From NCBI GenBank assembly GCA_021107345.1, contig JAIOSX010000181.1, positions 1 to 6,922 of the forward strand: a DNA stretch of 6,922 nucleotides, in the 5' to 3' direction. The translations under genes and the position numbers were made by a program. The DNA is from Candidatus Aegiribacteria sp. Its GTDB lineage: Bacteria > Fermentibacterota > Fermentibacteria > Fermentibacterales > Fermentibacteraceae. Under the pieces are notes generated by a model. The model was not told where the DNA came from and searched no databases. It saw only the letters and a list, made by a program, of their open reading frames with translations. Shown piece after piece: positions 1 through 6,350 of this stretch (positions are counted from its first letter, which is position 1; each line of letters opens with the position of its first letter).

Positions 1-1
1 A

Positions 2-382
2 ACAGTTCTTGTGTTTGTATCGATTCCCTTTTTCATAAACGCTGCCAAGGAGGGTTTCTCATCCGTTCCCGAAAGGCTTGAAAACGTTTCGATGACTCTT
101 GGCGCGTCAAGACTTTCCACATTCTGGCGTGTAACATTCCCTCTTGCCAGAAGAAGCATGCTCACCGGGACTATAATGAGTGCAGCCAGGGCACTAAGCG
201 AATTCGGTGCGGTTGTTGTTATCGCCTACCATCCAATGATCGCTCCTGTACTTATGTACGAACGTTACCAGGCTTACGGTCTGGAGTACTCCCAGCCGGT
301 AGCATTCATACTTATCGCAATGAGCCTGATGATATTCATAGCTCTCAGAATTCTTACTTCCCGGAAGCGGAGAACGATTTGA
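2..382 (+). CDS. wtpB: Molybdate/tungstate ABC transporter permease, C-terminal part (5' end outside window)
   Basis: This is the inner-membrane channel subunit of an oxyanion ABC importer. Only the last 126 residues are visible; the frame is open to the left edge, so the apparent GTG at 11 is not a real start. The cytoplasmic EAA loop that docks on the ATPase is clear (ENVSMTLGAS followed by FWRVTFPLARRSML). After it comes the family-typical segment ARALSEFGAVVVIAYHP and then APVLMYERYQAYGL, which is characteristic of WtpB/ModB-type permeases. A last hydrophobic helix (about VAFILIAMSLMIFIALRIL) ends in a basic tail, SRKRR. The stop overlaps the start of the ATPase gene, so the two are translationally coupled. 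The family assignment rests on remembered motif similarity. WtpB (tungstate/molybdate) is preferred over classical ModB because of the ERYxxYGL segment, but substrate preference cannot be read from the sequence. Confidence 0.85.
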   Translation, partial: TVLVFVSIPFFINAAKEGFSSVPERLENVSMTLGASRLSTFWRVTFPLARRSMLTGTIMSAARALSEFGAVVVIAYHPMIAPVLMYERYQAYGLEYSQPVAFILIAMSLMIFIALRILTSRKRRTI

Positions 383-1404
383 TAAGACTACGGGATATCA
401 GGGCCAGTTTCAAAGGATTTCAACTTGGTCCTTTGAATCTGGAAGTACCGGAAGGTGCATTTTTCATGCTTATGGGTCCCACAGGTTCCGGAAAAACCCT
501 CCTCCTTGAAACGATTGCAGGTCTTGTTAGACCGGACATGGGGACAATTGAGGTAGCGGACACAGATGTTACAGAAAAACTCCCGGGCAGGCGGAGTGTT
601 GGCATCGTTTATCAGGATACCGCACTTTTTCCACACCTTTCTGTAAAGCAGAACATCACATACGGAATCCGCTATTTACCTGAACATAGTGAGTACGATT
701 TCGATAAGCTTGTGGATATCCTTGATCTGCAGCGGCTTCTGGACAGACTCCCGGGGAAGCTCAGCGGGGGAGAGAAACAGCGAACAGCGCTTGCCCGTGC
801 ACTTATCACCGACCCCGGAGTTATCCTCCTGGATGAGCCGCTGAGTTCCCTTGACCAGATGTTCAAAGGGGAGATAAGGGGCGAGTTAAGAAGGCTTCAA
901 CATGAAAGCTCAAAAACCTTTTTAATGACAACCCACGATTTTACCGATGCCCTCTCAATGGGTACACACGGCGCGGTAATAAGGGACGGAAGAATCGAGC
1001 AGGAAGGTACGATTGATGACATCTTCTACAGCCCTTCGACTCCGTTCATGGCATCGTTTGTGGGAATGAAGAATGTTTTCCCTGCGGAATTCAGCGAAGA
1101 TGGAGCTGCTGTTGAAGATCTTCTTATCAGGCATACATCGGATAAGAGAGGACATGGTTTTCTGGCGATACCACCGGAGGCAATAGTTGTTTCCAGGGAA
1201 ACCACAGTAACAAGTGAACGAAATCATTTTACTGGAACGATCATGTCTGTTGAACGCACAGGATCGATTTTCAGCATCTCTGTGAACTGCGGTAATCTGT
1301 TGATAATTTCATCAGTTACCAGAAGTGCACTATCCGAACTAGACCTGACAGAAGGTCAGGATGTGTATATATCCTTCAAGGCAAGTGCCGCTCATGTTTT
1401 CTGA
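379..1404 (+). CDS. wtpC: Molybdate/tungstate ABC transporter ATP-binding protein
   Basis: This cytoplasmic ATPase powers the importer formed with the preceding permease. All nucleotide-binding motifs are intact in the 341-residue product: Walker A GPTGSGKT at 33-40, Q-loop Gln79, signature LSGGEKQR at 128-135, Walker B VILLDEP at 148-154, D-loop SSLD at 156-159, and switch His186 in TTHD. Residues from about 281 to 341 (starting NHFTGTIMSVERTGSIF) form a TOBE-like domain, the oxyanion-sensing or regulatory tail common in ModC/WtpC proteins. The length is normal for the family. The start is TTG at 379, overlapping the permease stop as TTGA, with GGAG at 369-372 placed six bases upstream. Such overlap is typical of subunits made in fixed ratio. 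It could instead be called ModC; the residue between about 190 and 280 is less conserved and was not used. Confidence 0.9.
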   Translation: MIRLRDIRASFKGFQLGPLNLEVPEGAFFMLMGPTGSGKTLLLETIAGLVRPDMGTIEVADTDVTEKLPGRRSVGIVYQDTALFPHLSVKQNITYGIRYLPEHSEYDFDKLVDILDLQRLLDRLPGKLSGGEKQRTALARALITDPGVILLDEPLSSLDQMFKGEIRGELRRLQHESSKTFLMTTHDFTDALSMGTHGAVIRDGRIEQEGTIDDIFYSPSTPFMASFVGMKNVFPAEFSEDGAAVEDLLIRHTSDKRGHGFLAIPPEAIVVSRETTVTSERNHFTGTIMSVERTGSIFSISVNCGNLLIISSVTRSALSELDLTEGQDVYISFKASAAHVF

Positions 1405-1405
1405 G

Positions 1406-1411
1406 AAGGAG
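1406..1411 (+). promoter_or_regulatory. Shine-Dalgarno site of the MobB-like gene
   Basis: AAGGAG lies five bases before the ATG at 1417, directly after the ATPase stop at 1402-1404. It fixes the start of the third gene and shows that it is co-transcribed with the transporter. Confidence 0.75.
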
Positions 1412-1416
1412 ATTCA

Positions 1417-2007
1417 ATGAAGTGTCTTAAAGTTACCGGGACAGACAATCTGATAGACGAATTCATATCAGTTTTCAGTAATACTCTGCAGAACAGGATT
1501 GTATGCGTTATCTCAGAGAATGCAGGGGGAGGATGCGAAGTATCATTCCCCGGATCGTTATCTGCATTGAAGATAATGCAGTCCATGCCTCCAGACATTT
1601 TCCTGGTACGTACCGGTATGGAGTTGGCAGCTCCCGTGGTACACTGCGGGAGTGAAACGATCGAGGATGATTCACTGCTTCTTGCTCTGTATGATGGAAA
1701 CGAATCCTCTATCGATTACGATGAGGTTTTCGCTAAAACATTCAATCTGCTGCCGCAGAAAACTGCTGAGGAATGCGGAAGATGCGGCCTGGACTGCAGG
1801 AGGCTGGCTGGAGCAATTCTTAGGGGAGAGAAGAGGGAGGAGGACTGCTTCTTTGCCCCCGGCGATGTTGAAGTCAAGTTAGGAGGCAGGATTATTGAAC
1901 TGGGCAGTTTTCCGACTGATATAATAGAGGGGGCTGTCCGGGGCCTTGTATCTCCGCTTAGAGGGTACAATGAAAAGGAAGATATTTCGGTAACGATAAA
2001 ATCGTGA
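1417..2007 (+). CDS. MobB-like protein with degenerate P-loop and Fe-S-type cysteine motif
   Basis: This 196-residue cytoplasmic protein is the third gene of the metal-uptake operon, 12 bases after the ATPase. The N-terminus (MKCLKVTGTDNLIDEFISVF) aligns in style with MobB, the GTP-binding partner of molybdopterin-guanine dinucleotide synthesis. However, the GxxGSGKT nucleotide loop is missing, so NTP binding looks lost. Residues 120-144 hold CGRCGLDC followed by RRLAGAILRGEKREEDC, that is C120-x2-C123-x3-C127-x16-C144. This resembles the four-cysteine Fe-S motif of the PF04060 type and the cysteine region seen in archaeal-type MobB proteins. Residues about 151-195 (VEVKLGGRIIELGSFP, then IIEGAVRGLVSPLRG) match the C-terminal extension of those MobB proteins as I remember them. 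A role in delivering or sensing Mo/W cofactor is inferred from motif and neighbours. The molecular function is unproven. Confidence 0.7.
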   Translation: MKCLKVTGTDNLIDEFISVFSNTLQNRIVCVISENAGGGCEVSFPGSLSALKIMQSMPPDIFLVRTGMELAAPVVHCGSETIEDDSLLLALYDGNESSIDYDEVFAKTFNLLPQKTAEECGRCGLDCRRLAGAILRGEKREEDCFFAPGDVEVKLGGRIIELGSFPTDIIEGAVRGLVSPLRGYNEKEDISVTIKS

Positions 2008-2019
2008 TTACAATTACTG

Positions 2020-2055
2020 AAGGTTAATGACACTCGCCGCAGTGGGAAACCTTTT
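2020..2055. terminator. Hairpin in convergent gap, possible bidirectional terminator
   Basis: In the 50-base gap between the MobB-like gene (+) and the small lipoprotein gene (-), AAGGTT (2020-2025) pairs with AACCTT (2048-2053). Inside, CACT (2031-2034) pairs with AGTG (2041-2044). The T run on the + strand is only four bases and there is none on the - strand. The location suits a terminator but the structure is weak. Confidence 0.35.
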
Positions 2056-2057
2056 CA

Positions 2058-2552
2058 TCAATTATAATTTCCTGTTATTCCATCCATTTGCTCTATTGAA
2101 TTCTGCCTTAATGCCTGACTTGAATCAGTTATAGCTTCTTGCTCATCTATTATAGCTATCCAATGGAATAGGAATTGTTGAGGAGATTCTAATGTATCAG
2201 GAGTTAAATATCTACCCTCTACGGAAACCCAAAGTTTCTCATCAAAGTACTTAAGATATAAATAAGAATCGTAATATGAAAAAATATAATCTGTCAAATA
2301 GACTGAGCACGGTATCAAATGAATTTTTCTTTGCCATTCAAATCTATTGTCAATGTTTTCAAATACAATGGTGCCTTTAGTCGTGATATTAATAGTTCCT
2401 TTTAGTGTCACTAATGAGTCGTTATCAAGTAGGTCACATAAACTGAAATTGCTCCTGTCAGAAATATCTTGCACTGACTTCTGGCATGAAGAGATCATTA
2501 TCAAGTTTAATCCTAAAATGACTAATCCCTTAATTAAAAATATTCTTTTCAT
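2058..2552 (-). CDS. Small AT-rich putative lipoprotein of unknown function
   Basis: The product is 164 residues and belongs to no family I recognise. The N-terminus is a lipoprotein signal: basic MKRIFLIKG, a hydrophobic stretch, then a lipobox-like MISSC with the acylated cysteine at 23. Gln at +2 would favour outer-membrane sorting. The mature part is polar and beta-rich in appearance (LVTLKGTINITTKGTIVFENI), with aromatic clusters around YLTDYIFSYYDSYLYLKYF. The start lies 4 bases after the stop of the large secreted protein gene upstream, which indicates co-transcription. No Shine-Dalgarno sequence precedes the ATG, so translation probably depends on coupling. Hand counts of sampled lines give about 28-37% GC against about 57% in a sampled line of the adjacent gene, a sign of separate origin. 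A protein working with the T9SS-type cargo is possible but is inference from position only. Confidence 0.72.
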   Translation of the reverse strand: MKRIFLIKGLVILGLNLIMISSCQKSVQDISDRSNFSLCDLLDNDSLVTLKGTINITTKGTIVFENIDNRFEWQRKIHLIPCSVYLTDYIFSYYDSYLYLKYFDEKLWVSVEGRYLTPDTLESPQQFLFHWIAIIDEQEAITDSSQALRQNSIEQMDGITGNYN

Positions 2553-2556
2553 TTTT

Positions 2557-4443
2557 CTATTTCAATACTACAAACCTTCCGGTTTCCACTTCGTTTCCTG
2601 CCTGGAATCTCAGGAAATACACTCCGCCTGGAATATGGTTCCTCCCTATTGTACAGGAGTGATTCCCCTCCGGGAGTTCCGAGTCAATAACATCTTCAAT
2701 GAGTCTCCCGGAAATATCGTAGATCGATAGATTGACATGACATGGGGCCTGCAGGGTAAACTCTACTGAAGATTGTTCTCTGAACGGGTTGGGAAAGATT
2801 GTAATACTAGTTGATACAATGTGGTTCCCGGTTTCAATCCCGAGCCCTTCTCCCCAGATGCTTTCCCTGTAATAAGCATCCAGCAGGAGATCAGCGTTCA
2901 TTCTGAGTCCATCGAGACCTCGCCCTACAACCCATCCTCCAACAACATGAAGCGAATCACCATCATCCAGTTCGACCGGACCGAAGGAGATCAGAAACCT
3001 GTATTCGAACGCGGGGTAGCTCAGAGCAAGCGGGGAATCATATACAAATGGGAATGGACCGGGGTTCTGGGGTACTATCGCTTCCGGAGCATTCGGATTG
3101 CCGACCCAGTCGAGCATATAGGTTGGTCCGCTGTACTGTCCGTTTGCATCGGGATTGTGCCCCCAGATGTAGTTGTATTTCTCGGTATCAGAACCAGGAA
3201 TATCCTCCCAGTTCCAGTATGTGTGACTTATCGGAATAGGATAGCCGTTTACATCGATTGGTCTTTCGATAGACTTGTCAGCTTTAACTATCCAAAAATC
3301 GAGTAACCTCCAGCCGATAAAGCCGTTGCAGGGAGGACTCAGGAGTGGTTCTCCAGAATCATCTTCTGCACTTCCTGGACTATCACTGTCCCACATGTAA
3401 CTGAGATTCCTTGGAACTACCAGGTACGTAGTGTCACTCACGGTATGGCTGTAATGGGAGCAGGGCATACCCTCCGAGAACAGGATCACACCTGATTCGG
3501 GGTCCTCCCTGTACAGTGTGTCAGAGCCAACAATCTTCGCCAGGATTGTGAAATGATCGCTAACACCATTCTGGTCAACATCGTTGTCGGGAATCCCGTC
3601 TGTTCCTACATAATTGTAGTAGTACCATATGTTATCCGGATCACCTGATGGAAGCGGATTGTCAGGATTCTGCTGGTAGGTGTAATAGTCCTGAGTGCTC
3701 GCACTAATTAATCCATCGAAGACATATTCGAATGTTGCTTCGGGATCATTGCACCAGATCGCATGTCCGTCGTAGAAGACGTGATCATCCAGATAGCAGT
3801 TTGTCGGGTCGGCAGTGGCAACGTCACAGTCTCCCTTGATACCTGCTACGAATGCATCAAGCGGGGTTCCGGGGTTACCCTGATTACTATGGTGCATGAA
3901 GATCATCTCTGTAGCCATGAAGCTGTCGTATCCCGGTGTATCCCATGTGTAGTTCTCCACCCAGATTTCCAGGCCGTAGGGGTTATCATTCTTTTCCGTA
4001 TCCCAGTCATCTACTCCGTACTGCGTCTGCTCGGGAGCCAGCGGTCCGGGGAACAGGTATTCCATGGGGTATCCTTCGCTGGGCTGAAGCTCCCAATCAT
4101 TGAATTCGCTGCAACTCACCCACTTATCCGTGGAATCATCCGGAGTAATATTACCATAGCAGCTGGTCCAGGCGTCTCCGCACCAGAGATAGTTGCTGCC
4201 GGAACCGGCTGGCCATTCCATGGATGCGATATTTTCCCAGGGATCTCCCCAAAACCCCAGATTCATCACTGCTGAGCTGAGATTGCCAATGGAGTGTGTT
4301 TTAAATACTGCATCGGGTCGTATATCTGTACACGGTGATGAGGTTTCAAGTAAAGGTTGTAGTACCTCAGCACTAACGCTTGAGAATGTAGCTGCAAGAA
4401 CACAGGCGCTGATGTACAGTGAAAACCCAAATATCTTTTTCAT
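2557..4443 (-). CDS. Large secreted protein with T9SS-like C-terminal sorting domain
   Basis: This 628-residue protein is probably exported through Sec and then across the outer membrane. The signal peptide is about residues 1-25 (MKKIFGFSLYISACVLAATF, cleavage after VSA). The C-terminal domain, about 545-628, has the hallmarks of the type A T9SS sorting / FlgD-Ig-like fold: IFPNPF at 549-554, VNLSIYDISGRLI in the middle, and PGGVYFLRF at 605-613 before the final strand. The region between is rich in Trp, Tyr, Asp and Gly. It contains EWPAGSGSNYLWCGDAW (76-92), an acidic loop PDNDVDQNG (285-293) that could bind calcium, and ISFGPVELDDGDSLHVVGGW (485-504), which recurs in large FCB-type secreted proteins as I remember them. 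No catalytic motif was found. The start is supported by GAAGGGG (4454-4460) ten bases upstream. The small lipoprotein gene follows 4 bases downstream. A surface or extracellular structural or binding role is likely but unknown. Confidence 0.85.
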   Translation of the reverse strand: MKKIFGFSLYISACVLAATFSSVSAEVLQPLLETSSPCTDIRPDAVFKTHSIGNLSSAVMNLGFWGDPWENIASMEWPAGSGSNYLWCGDAWTSCYGNITPDDSTDKWVSCSEFNDWELQPSEGYPMEYLFPGPLAPEQTQYGVDDWDTEKNDNPYGLEIWVENYTWDTPGYDSFMATEMIFMHHSNQGNPGTPLDAFVAGIKGDCDVATADPTNCYLDDHVFYDGHAIWCNDPEATFEYVFDGLISASTQDYYTYQQNPDNPLPSGDPDNIWYYYNYVGTDGIPDNDVDQNGVSDHFTILAKIVGSDTLYREDPESGVILFSEGMPCSHYSHTVSDTTYLVVPRNLSYMWDSDSPGSAEDDSGEPLLSPPCNGFIGWRLLDFWIVKADKSIERPIDVNGYPIPISHTYWNWEDIPGSDTEKYNYIWGHNPDANGQYSGPTYMLDWVGNPNAPEAIVPQNPGPFPFVYDSPLALSYPAFEYRFLISFGPVELDDGDSLHVVGGWVVGRGLDGLRMNADLLLDAYYRESIWGEGLGIETGNHIVSTSITIFPNPFREQSSVEFTLQAPCHVNLSIYDISGRLIEDVIDSELPEGNHSCTIGRNHIPGGVYFLRFQAGNEVETGRFVVLK

Positions 4444-4468
4444 TTATTCTATTCCCCTTCATTTTCCC

Positions 4469-4497
4469 TGGTATATTTACACAAAAGTAAAATACCA
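4469..4497. repeat. Inverted repeat upstream of the T9SS-cargo gene
   Basis: The left arm TGGTATATTTAC (4469-4480) and the right arm GTAAAATACCA (4487-4497) are complementary over 11 pairs with a single bulged A, around a six-base loop ACAAAA. It lies 26 bases before the start codon at 4443 and just before the Shine-Dalgarno site. It could be an operator or a 5' leader hairpin affecting translation of the large secreted protein. There is no T run suited to a terminator. Confidence 0.45.
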
Positions 4498-4508
4498 CAT
4501 AATTCAGC

Positions 4509-4537
4509 TCAACAGATAGTCAGACAAAAACTGGAAG
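4509..4537 (-). promoter_or_regulatory. Weak candidate promoter for the T9SS-cargo operon
   Basis: Reading the - strand, TTGTCT (+ positions 4532-4537) and AATTAT (about 4498-4503 to 4509-4514, depending on alignment) have roughly sigma70-like spacing upstream of the start at 4443. Each hexamer matches consensus at only four of six bases, so this is a guess. A second -35-like TTGAGC lies closer to the gene. Confidence 0.15.
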
Positions 4538-4578
4538 AGCAAAGATAATTAGAGAATAGCAATAGGACAAAGGATTTT

Positions 4579-4665
4579 CCAAAATCGCATTACCTGCTTC
4601 GCGCCCTTCTTCGGGATGTGGGATGTTATGCGAGTTATCCAATCAAGAGCGGTTCGGGCCGCCTT
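4579..4665 (-). pseudogene. Decayed remnant of an IS91-like (Y2) transposase
   Basis: On the - strand a 29-codon segment reads DWITRITSHIPKKGAKQV with flanking residues. This closely resembles the conserved stretch of IS91/IS801-family (Y2_Tnp) transposases, typically of the form LEWIARITSHIPDKGQQ followed by RYYGxYSN. The HIPKKG core is at 4603-4620. The segment has no start codon. Its frame is closed by a stop upstream near 4697 and by another at about 4550 downstream. The expected YYG-YSN continuation is replaced by unrelated residues after MRFW, and no other part of the transposase is present. It is best read as a fossil of a lost insertion element. The match is from memory of the family; a translated search would settle it. 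Confidence 0.55.
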
Positions 4666-4767
4666 AATCGATATCTGGAACCGACAGAGATAACAGTATC
4701 AACAATGTGCTGAATGGGATTGTCCTGGGAAAAAACCATTGAAGCAGAAATCAGGATGATCCAGTGA
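4666..4767. other. Rest of the intergenic stretch between two - strand genes
   Basis: The gap from 4444 to 4767 is 324 bases. Apart from the inverted repeat and the transposase fossil it holds no convincing gene. On the - strand a short open frame runs through 4666-4767 (it includes MVFSQDNPIQHIVDTVIS) but has no Shine-Dalgarno site or recognisable domain. A run of six T on the - strand (+ 4730-4735) has no good stem before it. The small palindrome GCGG/CCGC at 4649-4662 lies inside the transposase fossil. Confidence 0.4.
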
Positions 4768-5442
4768 TTACAGAACCGAATACTCCACCATTTCAGCAAC
4801 GGAATGGTAGACACTCTGAATCAATTCCGCGTGAACGATATACTTGATTGGTCCAACGCCTGGCGCGTAGAAGTAATCAACGTAGGAATCCGGGAATTCG
4901 GGTTCCGTCTGCTGAATGTAGACACATTCATTAAAACTTCCTGCGGGAACCGTGATGGAAGTGTCAACAGAAAGTACCGTCATGATCCTCGATGGAAATT
5001 CAGGGTCACTGTACCACCAGTCCCCGACAGCAATAGGGTATTTCATCCATATCCTGTAGATTGATGCTGATGGTGAGTTGTAGGCTCTGATTACACTGTC
5101 CACCTCTGTAACGTAGTTAACGAATATCAGTGTATCGGTGAAGATGGTTTGACCACTTATGGAGATTTCCATAATTGAAGTCTCCTGCCAGTTGAAAAGC
5201 CGGAAGTCTTCGGAATGGGTTGTATCATCTGTGATGATCCAGCTTATTTCCCCTGAGATCTCTTCCAAGGGCAGAGAATCGGAAGTAAAGGTACCGTTTA
5301 GCTGAAGATCCCAGGTGTTCCCTATGGTTAAGGGATAGTACTGCCCGGCGCCGGTGGGACCGGACGGGCCGGTAGAGCTGTTTCCACAACTGATCAGTAC
5401 CGAGATCAGGAGGATTATCAACGGGAATATAACTGTCTTCAT
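4768..5442 (-). CDS. Putative outer-membrane lipoprotein of unknown function (YPLTIGNTW type)
   Basis: The product is 224 residues with a lipoprotein signal: MKTVIFPLIILLISVLISC, lipobox LISC, acylated Cys19. A short Gly/Pro/Ser linker follows (STGPSGPTGAG, 23-33), then YYPLTIGNTWDLQ (35-47). This opening, together with TVPAGSFNECVYIQ (164-177) and YAPGVGPIKYI (192-202), is a pattern I associate with a widespread family of beta-rich lipoproteins in FCB and candidate-phylum bacteria. No enzymatic residues are evident. The frame extends 34 codons further upstream to 5544, but AGGAGA lies five bases before the ATG at 5442 and the signal peptide starts there, so the shorter form is chosen. The gene precedes, on the same strand, the T9SS-cargo pair, but 324 bases separate them, so it is probably its own unit. 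Function unknown. Confidence 0.82.
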   Translation of the reverse strand: MKTVIFPLIILLISVLISCGNSSTGPSGPTGAGQYYPLTIGNTWDLQLNGTFTSDSLPLEEISGEISWIITDDTTHSEDFRLFNWQETSIMEISISGQTIFTDTLIFVNYVTEVDSVIRAYNSPSASIYRIWMKYPIAVGDWWYSDPEFPSRIMTVLSVDTSITVPAGSFNECVYIQQTEPEFPDSYVDYFYAPGVGPIKYIVHAELIQSVYHSVAEMVEYSVL

Positions 5443-5447
5443 TATTA

Positions 5448-5453
5448 TCTCCT
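5448..5453 (-). promoter_or_regulatory. Shine-Dalgarno site deciding the lipoprotein start
   Basis: AGGAGA on the - strand is five bases from the ATG at 5442. It selects this start over the one 34 codons upstream, which would bury the lipoprotein signal peptide. Confidence 0.75.
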
Positions 5454-5520
5454 GTGCCTTTCGAGAAAGCTGATCGTTTATGGAAAGATAATCCCACATC
5501 AGGCAAATATCGATAGAAGA

Positions 5521-5549
5521 AGTATATGAGCTTAACTGTGGCAATACAA
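5521..5549 (-). promoter_or_regulatory. Candidate sigma70 promoter of the 224-residue lipoprotein gene
   Basis: On the - strand, TTGTAT (+ 5544-5549) is followed after 17 bases by TATACT (+ 5521-5526). The -10 box matches consensus at five of six bases and the -35 box at three of six. It would give a leader of about 70 bases. Confidence 0.35.
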
Positions 5550-5668
5550 TAACTGCAGCGTTTGTAGTTTCACTGGAGCATTTAGAACCTTGTATTCCAA
5601 TACGATTAGTCCAGGATTCTTTACATGATGTTCTTCTACTCAGACTGATACTTCAGTGCTGTACCATG

Positions 5669-5696
5669 TTGACCTTATCGACGGTCCTTCTATATT
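5669..5696 (+). promoter_or_regulatory. Candidate sigma70 promoter of the small secreted protein gene
   Basis: TTGACC (5669-5674) and TATATT (5691-5696) are 16 bases apart and each matches consensus at five of six bases. Transcription would begin near 5703, about 58 bases before the chosen start. This is the best promoter-like sequence noticed in the window. Confidence 0.5.
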
Positions 5697-5748
5697 GTCA
5701 ATTCAGGCATTATGGTTTCTGATGATAGAGTATCCTGCATCTGTGAAA

Positions 5749-5754
5749 AGGAGG
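5749..5754 (+). promoter_or_regulatory. Strong Shine-Dalgarno site deciding a TTG start
   Basis: AGGAGG sits six bases before TTG 5761 and nine before TTG 5764. It supports a non-ATG start right at the signal peptide rather than the ATGs at 5656 or 5722, which have no such site. Confidence 0.7.
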
Positions 5755-5760
5755 GGCAAG

Positions 5761-6285
5761 TTGTTGAAGGTTTTACTCATCGTGGTTTTTCTGGTATTGC
5801 TTCCGGCAGGTCTGTTCGCCGGAGTAGAGGATAATGTGCAGTACATCCGGGATATATACCGGCAGACTAACGAAGAGATAGACAACGGAGAACTGTACAG
5901 AACCATTGTTGATATCAATGTCGATGGCCTCTCCTATCCTGCAGTTGGAACGTACCATCCGGTTCTGACTCTCTACTTCGGTTTTTCAGAGGAGGAGCCG
6001 TATCCCGATAACCTCAGAAAGGCAATACTTGTTGTTGACAGGGCTGCATATCACGAATACTCGGAATTCCTCTACGATGGATACGGCGATCTTATATTCG
6101 TCTACGTGACGGGACAGCCGAACATGCCGGAGATGAGGTTCTACTACCATCTCGGAGAACTGATAAAGATCGTTCAGGGTTCAGACAGTTACACTGATTT
6201 CATCACTGAACAGCTGGAGCTGAGCACTTCTTTTCAGAATCAGGGTGCATCTCTCGAGAATACATTCCAAAGGTTGTTCTACTAA
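5761..6285 (+). CDS. Small secreted protein of unknown function
   Basis: The product is 174 residues, with a signal peptide (MLKVLLIVVFLVLLPAGLFA, cleavage after A20) and a mature domain of about 154 residues without further membrane segments. The mature part looks alpha/beta: a helix NVQYIRDIYRQTNEEID, then strands around PVLTLYFGF, AILVVDR, FLYDGYGDLIFVYVTG and MRFYYHLGELIKIVQG. The order IRxIYxxxN, Y-E/S-EFL, DGDLIFxY and RFYYxxGxLIxI resembles small periplasmic proteins seen in Bacteroidota-like genomes, but I cannot name the family. The start is TTG 5761, with TTG 5764 equally possible, because of the Shine-Dalgarno site just upstream. ATG 5722 would only lengthen the basic n-region. It is a monocistronic gene facing the next - strand gene. 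Confidence 0.78.
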   Translation: MLKVLLIVVFLVLLPAGLFAGVEDNVQYIRDIYRQTNEEIDNGELYRTIVDINVDGLSYPAVGTYHPVLTLYFGFSEEEPYPDNLRKAILVVDRAAYHEYSEFLYDGYGDLIFVYVTGQPNMPEMRFYYHLGELIKIVQGSDSYTDFITEQLELSTSFQNQGASLENTFQRLFY

Positions 6286-6302
6286 TTTGTTCTGACCGGG
6301 TA

Positions 6303-6327
6303 TCAGCTCCTCTGCTCTGGAGTCTGA
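6303..6327. terminator. Hairpin in the second convergent gap, weak terminator candidate
   Basis: TCAGCTCC (6303-6310) pairs with GGAG-t-CTGA (6319-6327, one bulged T) around an eight-base loop. It sits in the 65-base gap between the secreted protein gene (+) and the next - strand gene. Neither strand has a T run after it, so intrinsic termination is doubtful. The position is the main support. Confidence 0.3.
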
Positions 6328-6350
6328 AACTCATAATACTCTACAGCGGA

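Larger units (their letters stand above)
5443..5760. other. Divergent intergenic region between the lipoprotein and the small secreted protein
   Basis: These 318 bases separate two divergent genes. They hold a candidate promoter and Shine-Dalgarno site for each side. Open frames extend into the region from both genes but lack coding signals there. No repeat, RNA gene or riboswitch was recognised, and the middle (about 5550-5668) shows nothing I can name. Confidence 0.5.

Noticed and set aside
2821..3306. Long + strand open frame opposite the T9SS-cargo gene, and similar ones at 3763-4275 and 4193-4519
   Set aside because: They are antisense shadows of a convincing gene with signal peptide and sorting domain. 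They have no domain or Shine-Dalgarno support.
4649..4662. GCGG/CCGC mini-palindrome
   Set aside because: Only four pairs, no T run, and it lies inside the transposase fossil, so it is probably incidental.
4730..4735. Run of six T on the - strand as a terminator for the 224-residue lipoprotein gene
   Set aside because: No stable stem immediately precedes the run; only a tiny GGATcATCC palindrome lies further up.
5443..5544. N-terminal extension of the 224-residue lipoprotein by 34 codons
   Set aside because: The extension would place the lipobox far from the N-terminus. The ATG at 5442 has a good Shine-Dalgarno site and begins a standard lipoprotein signal.
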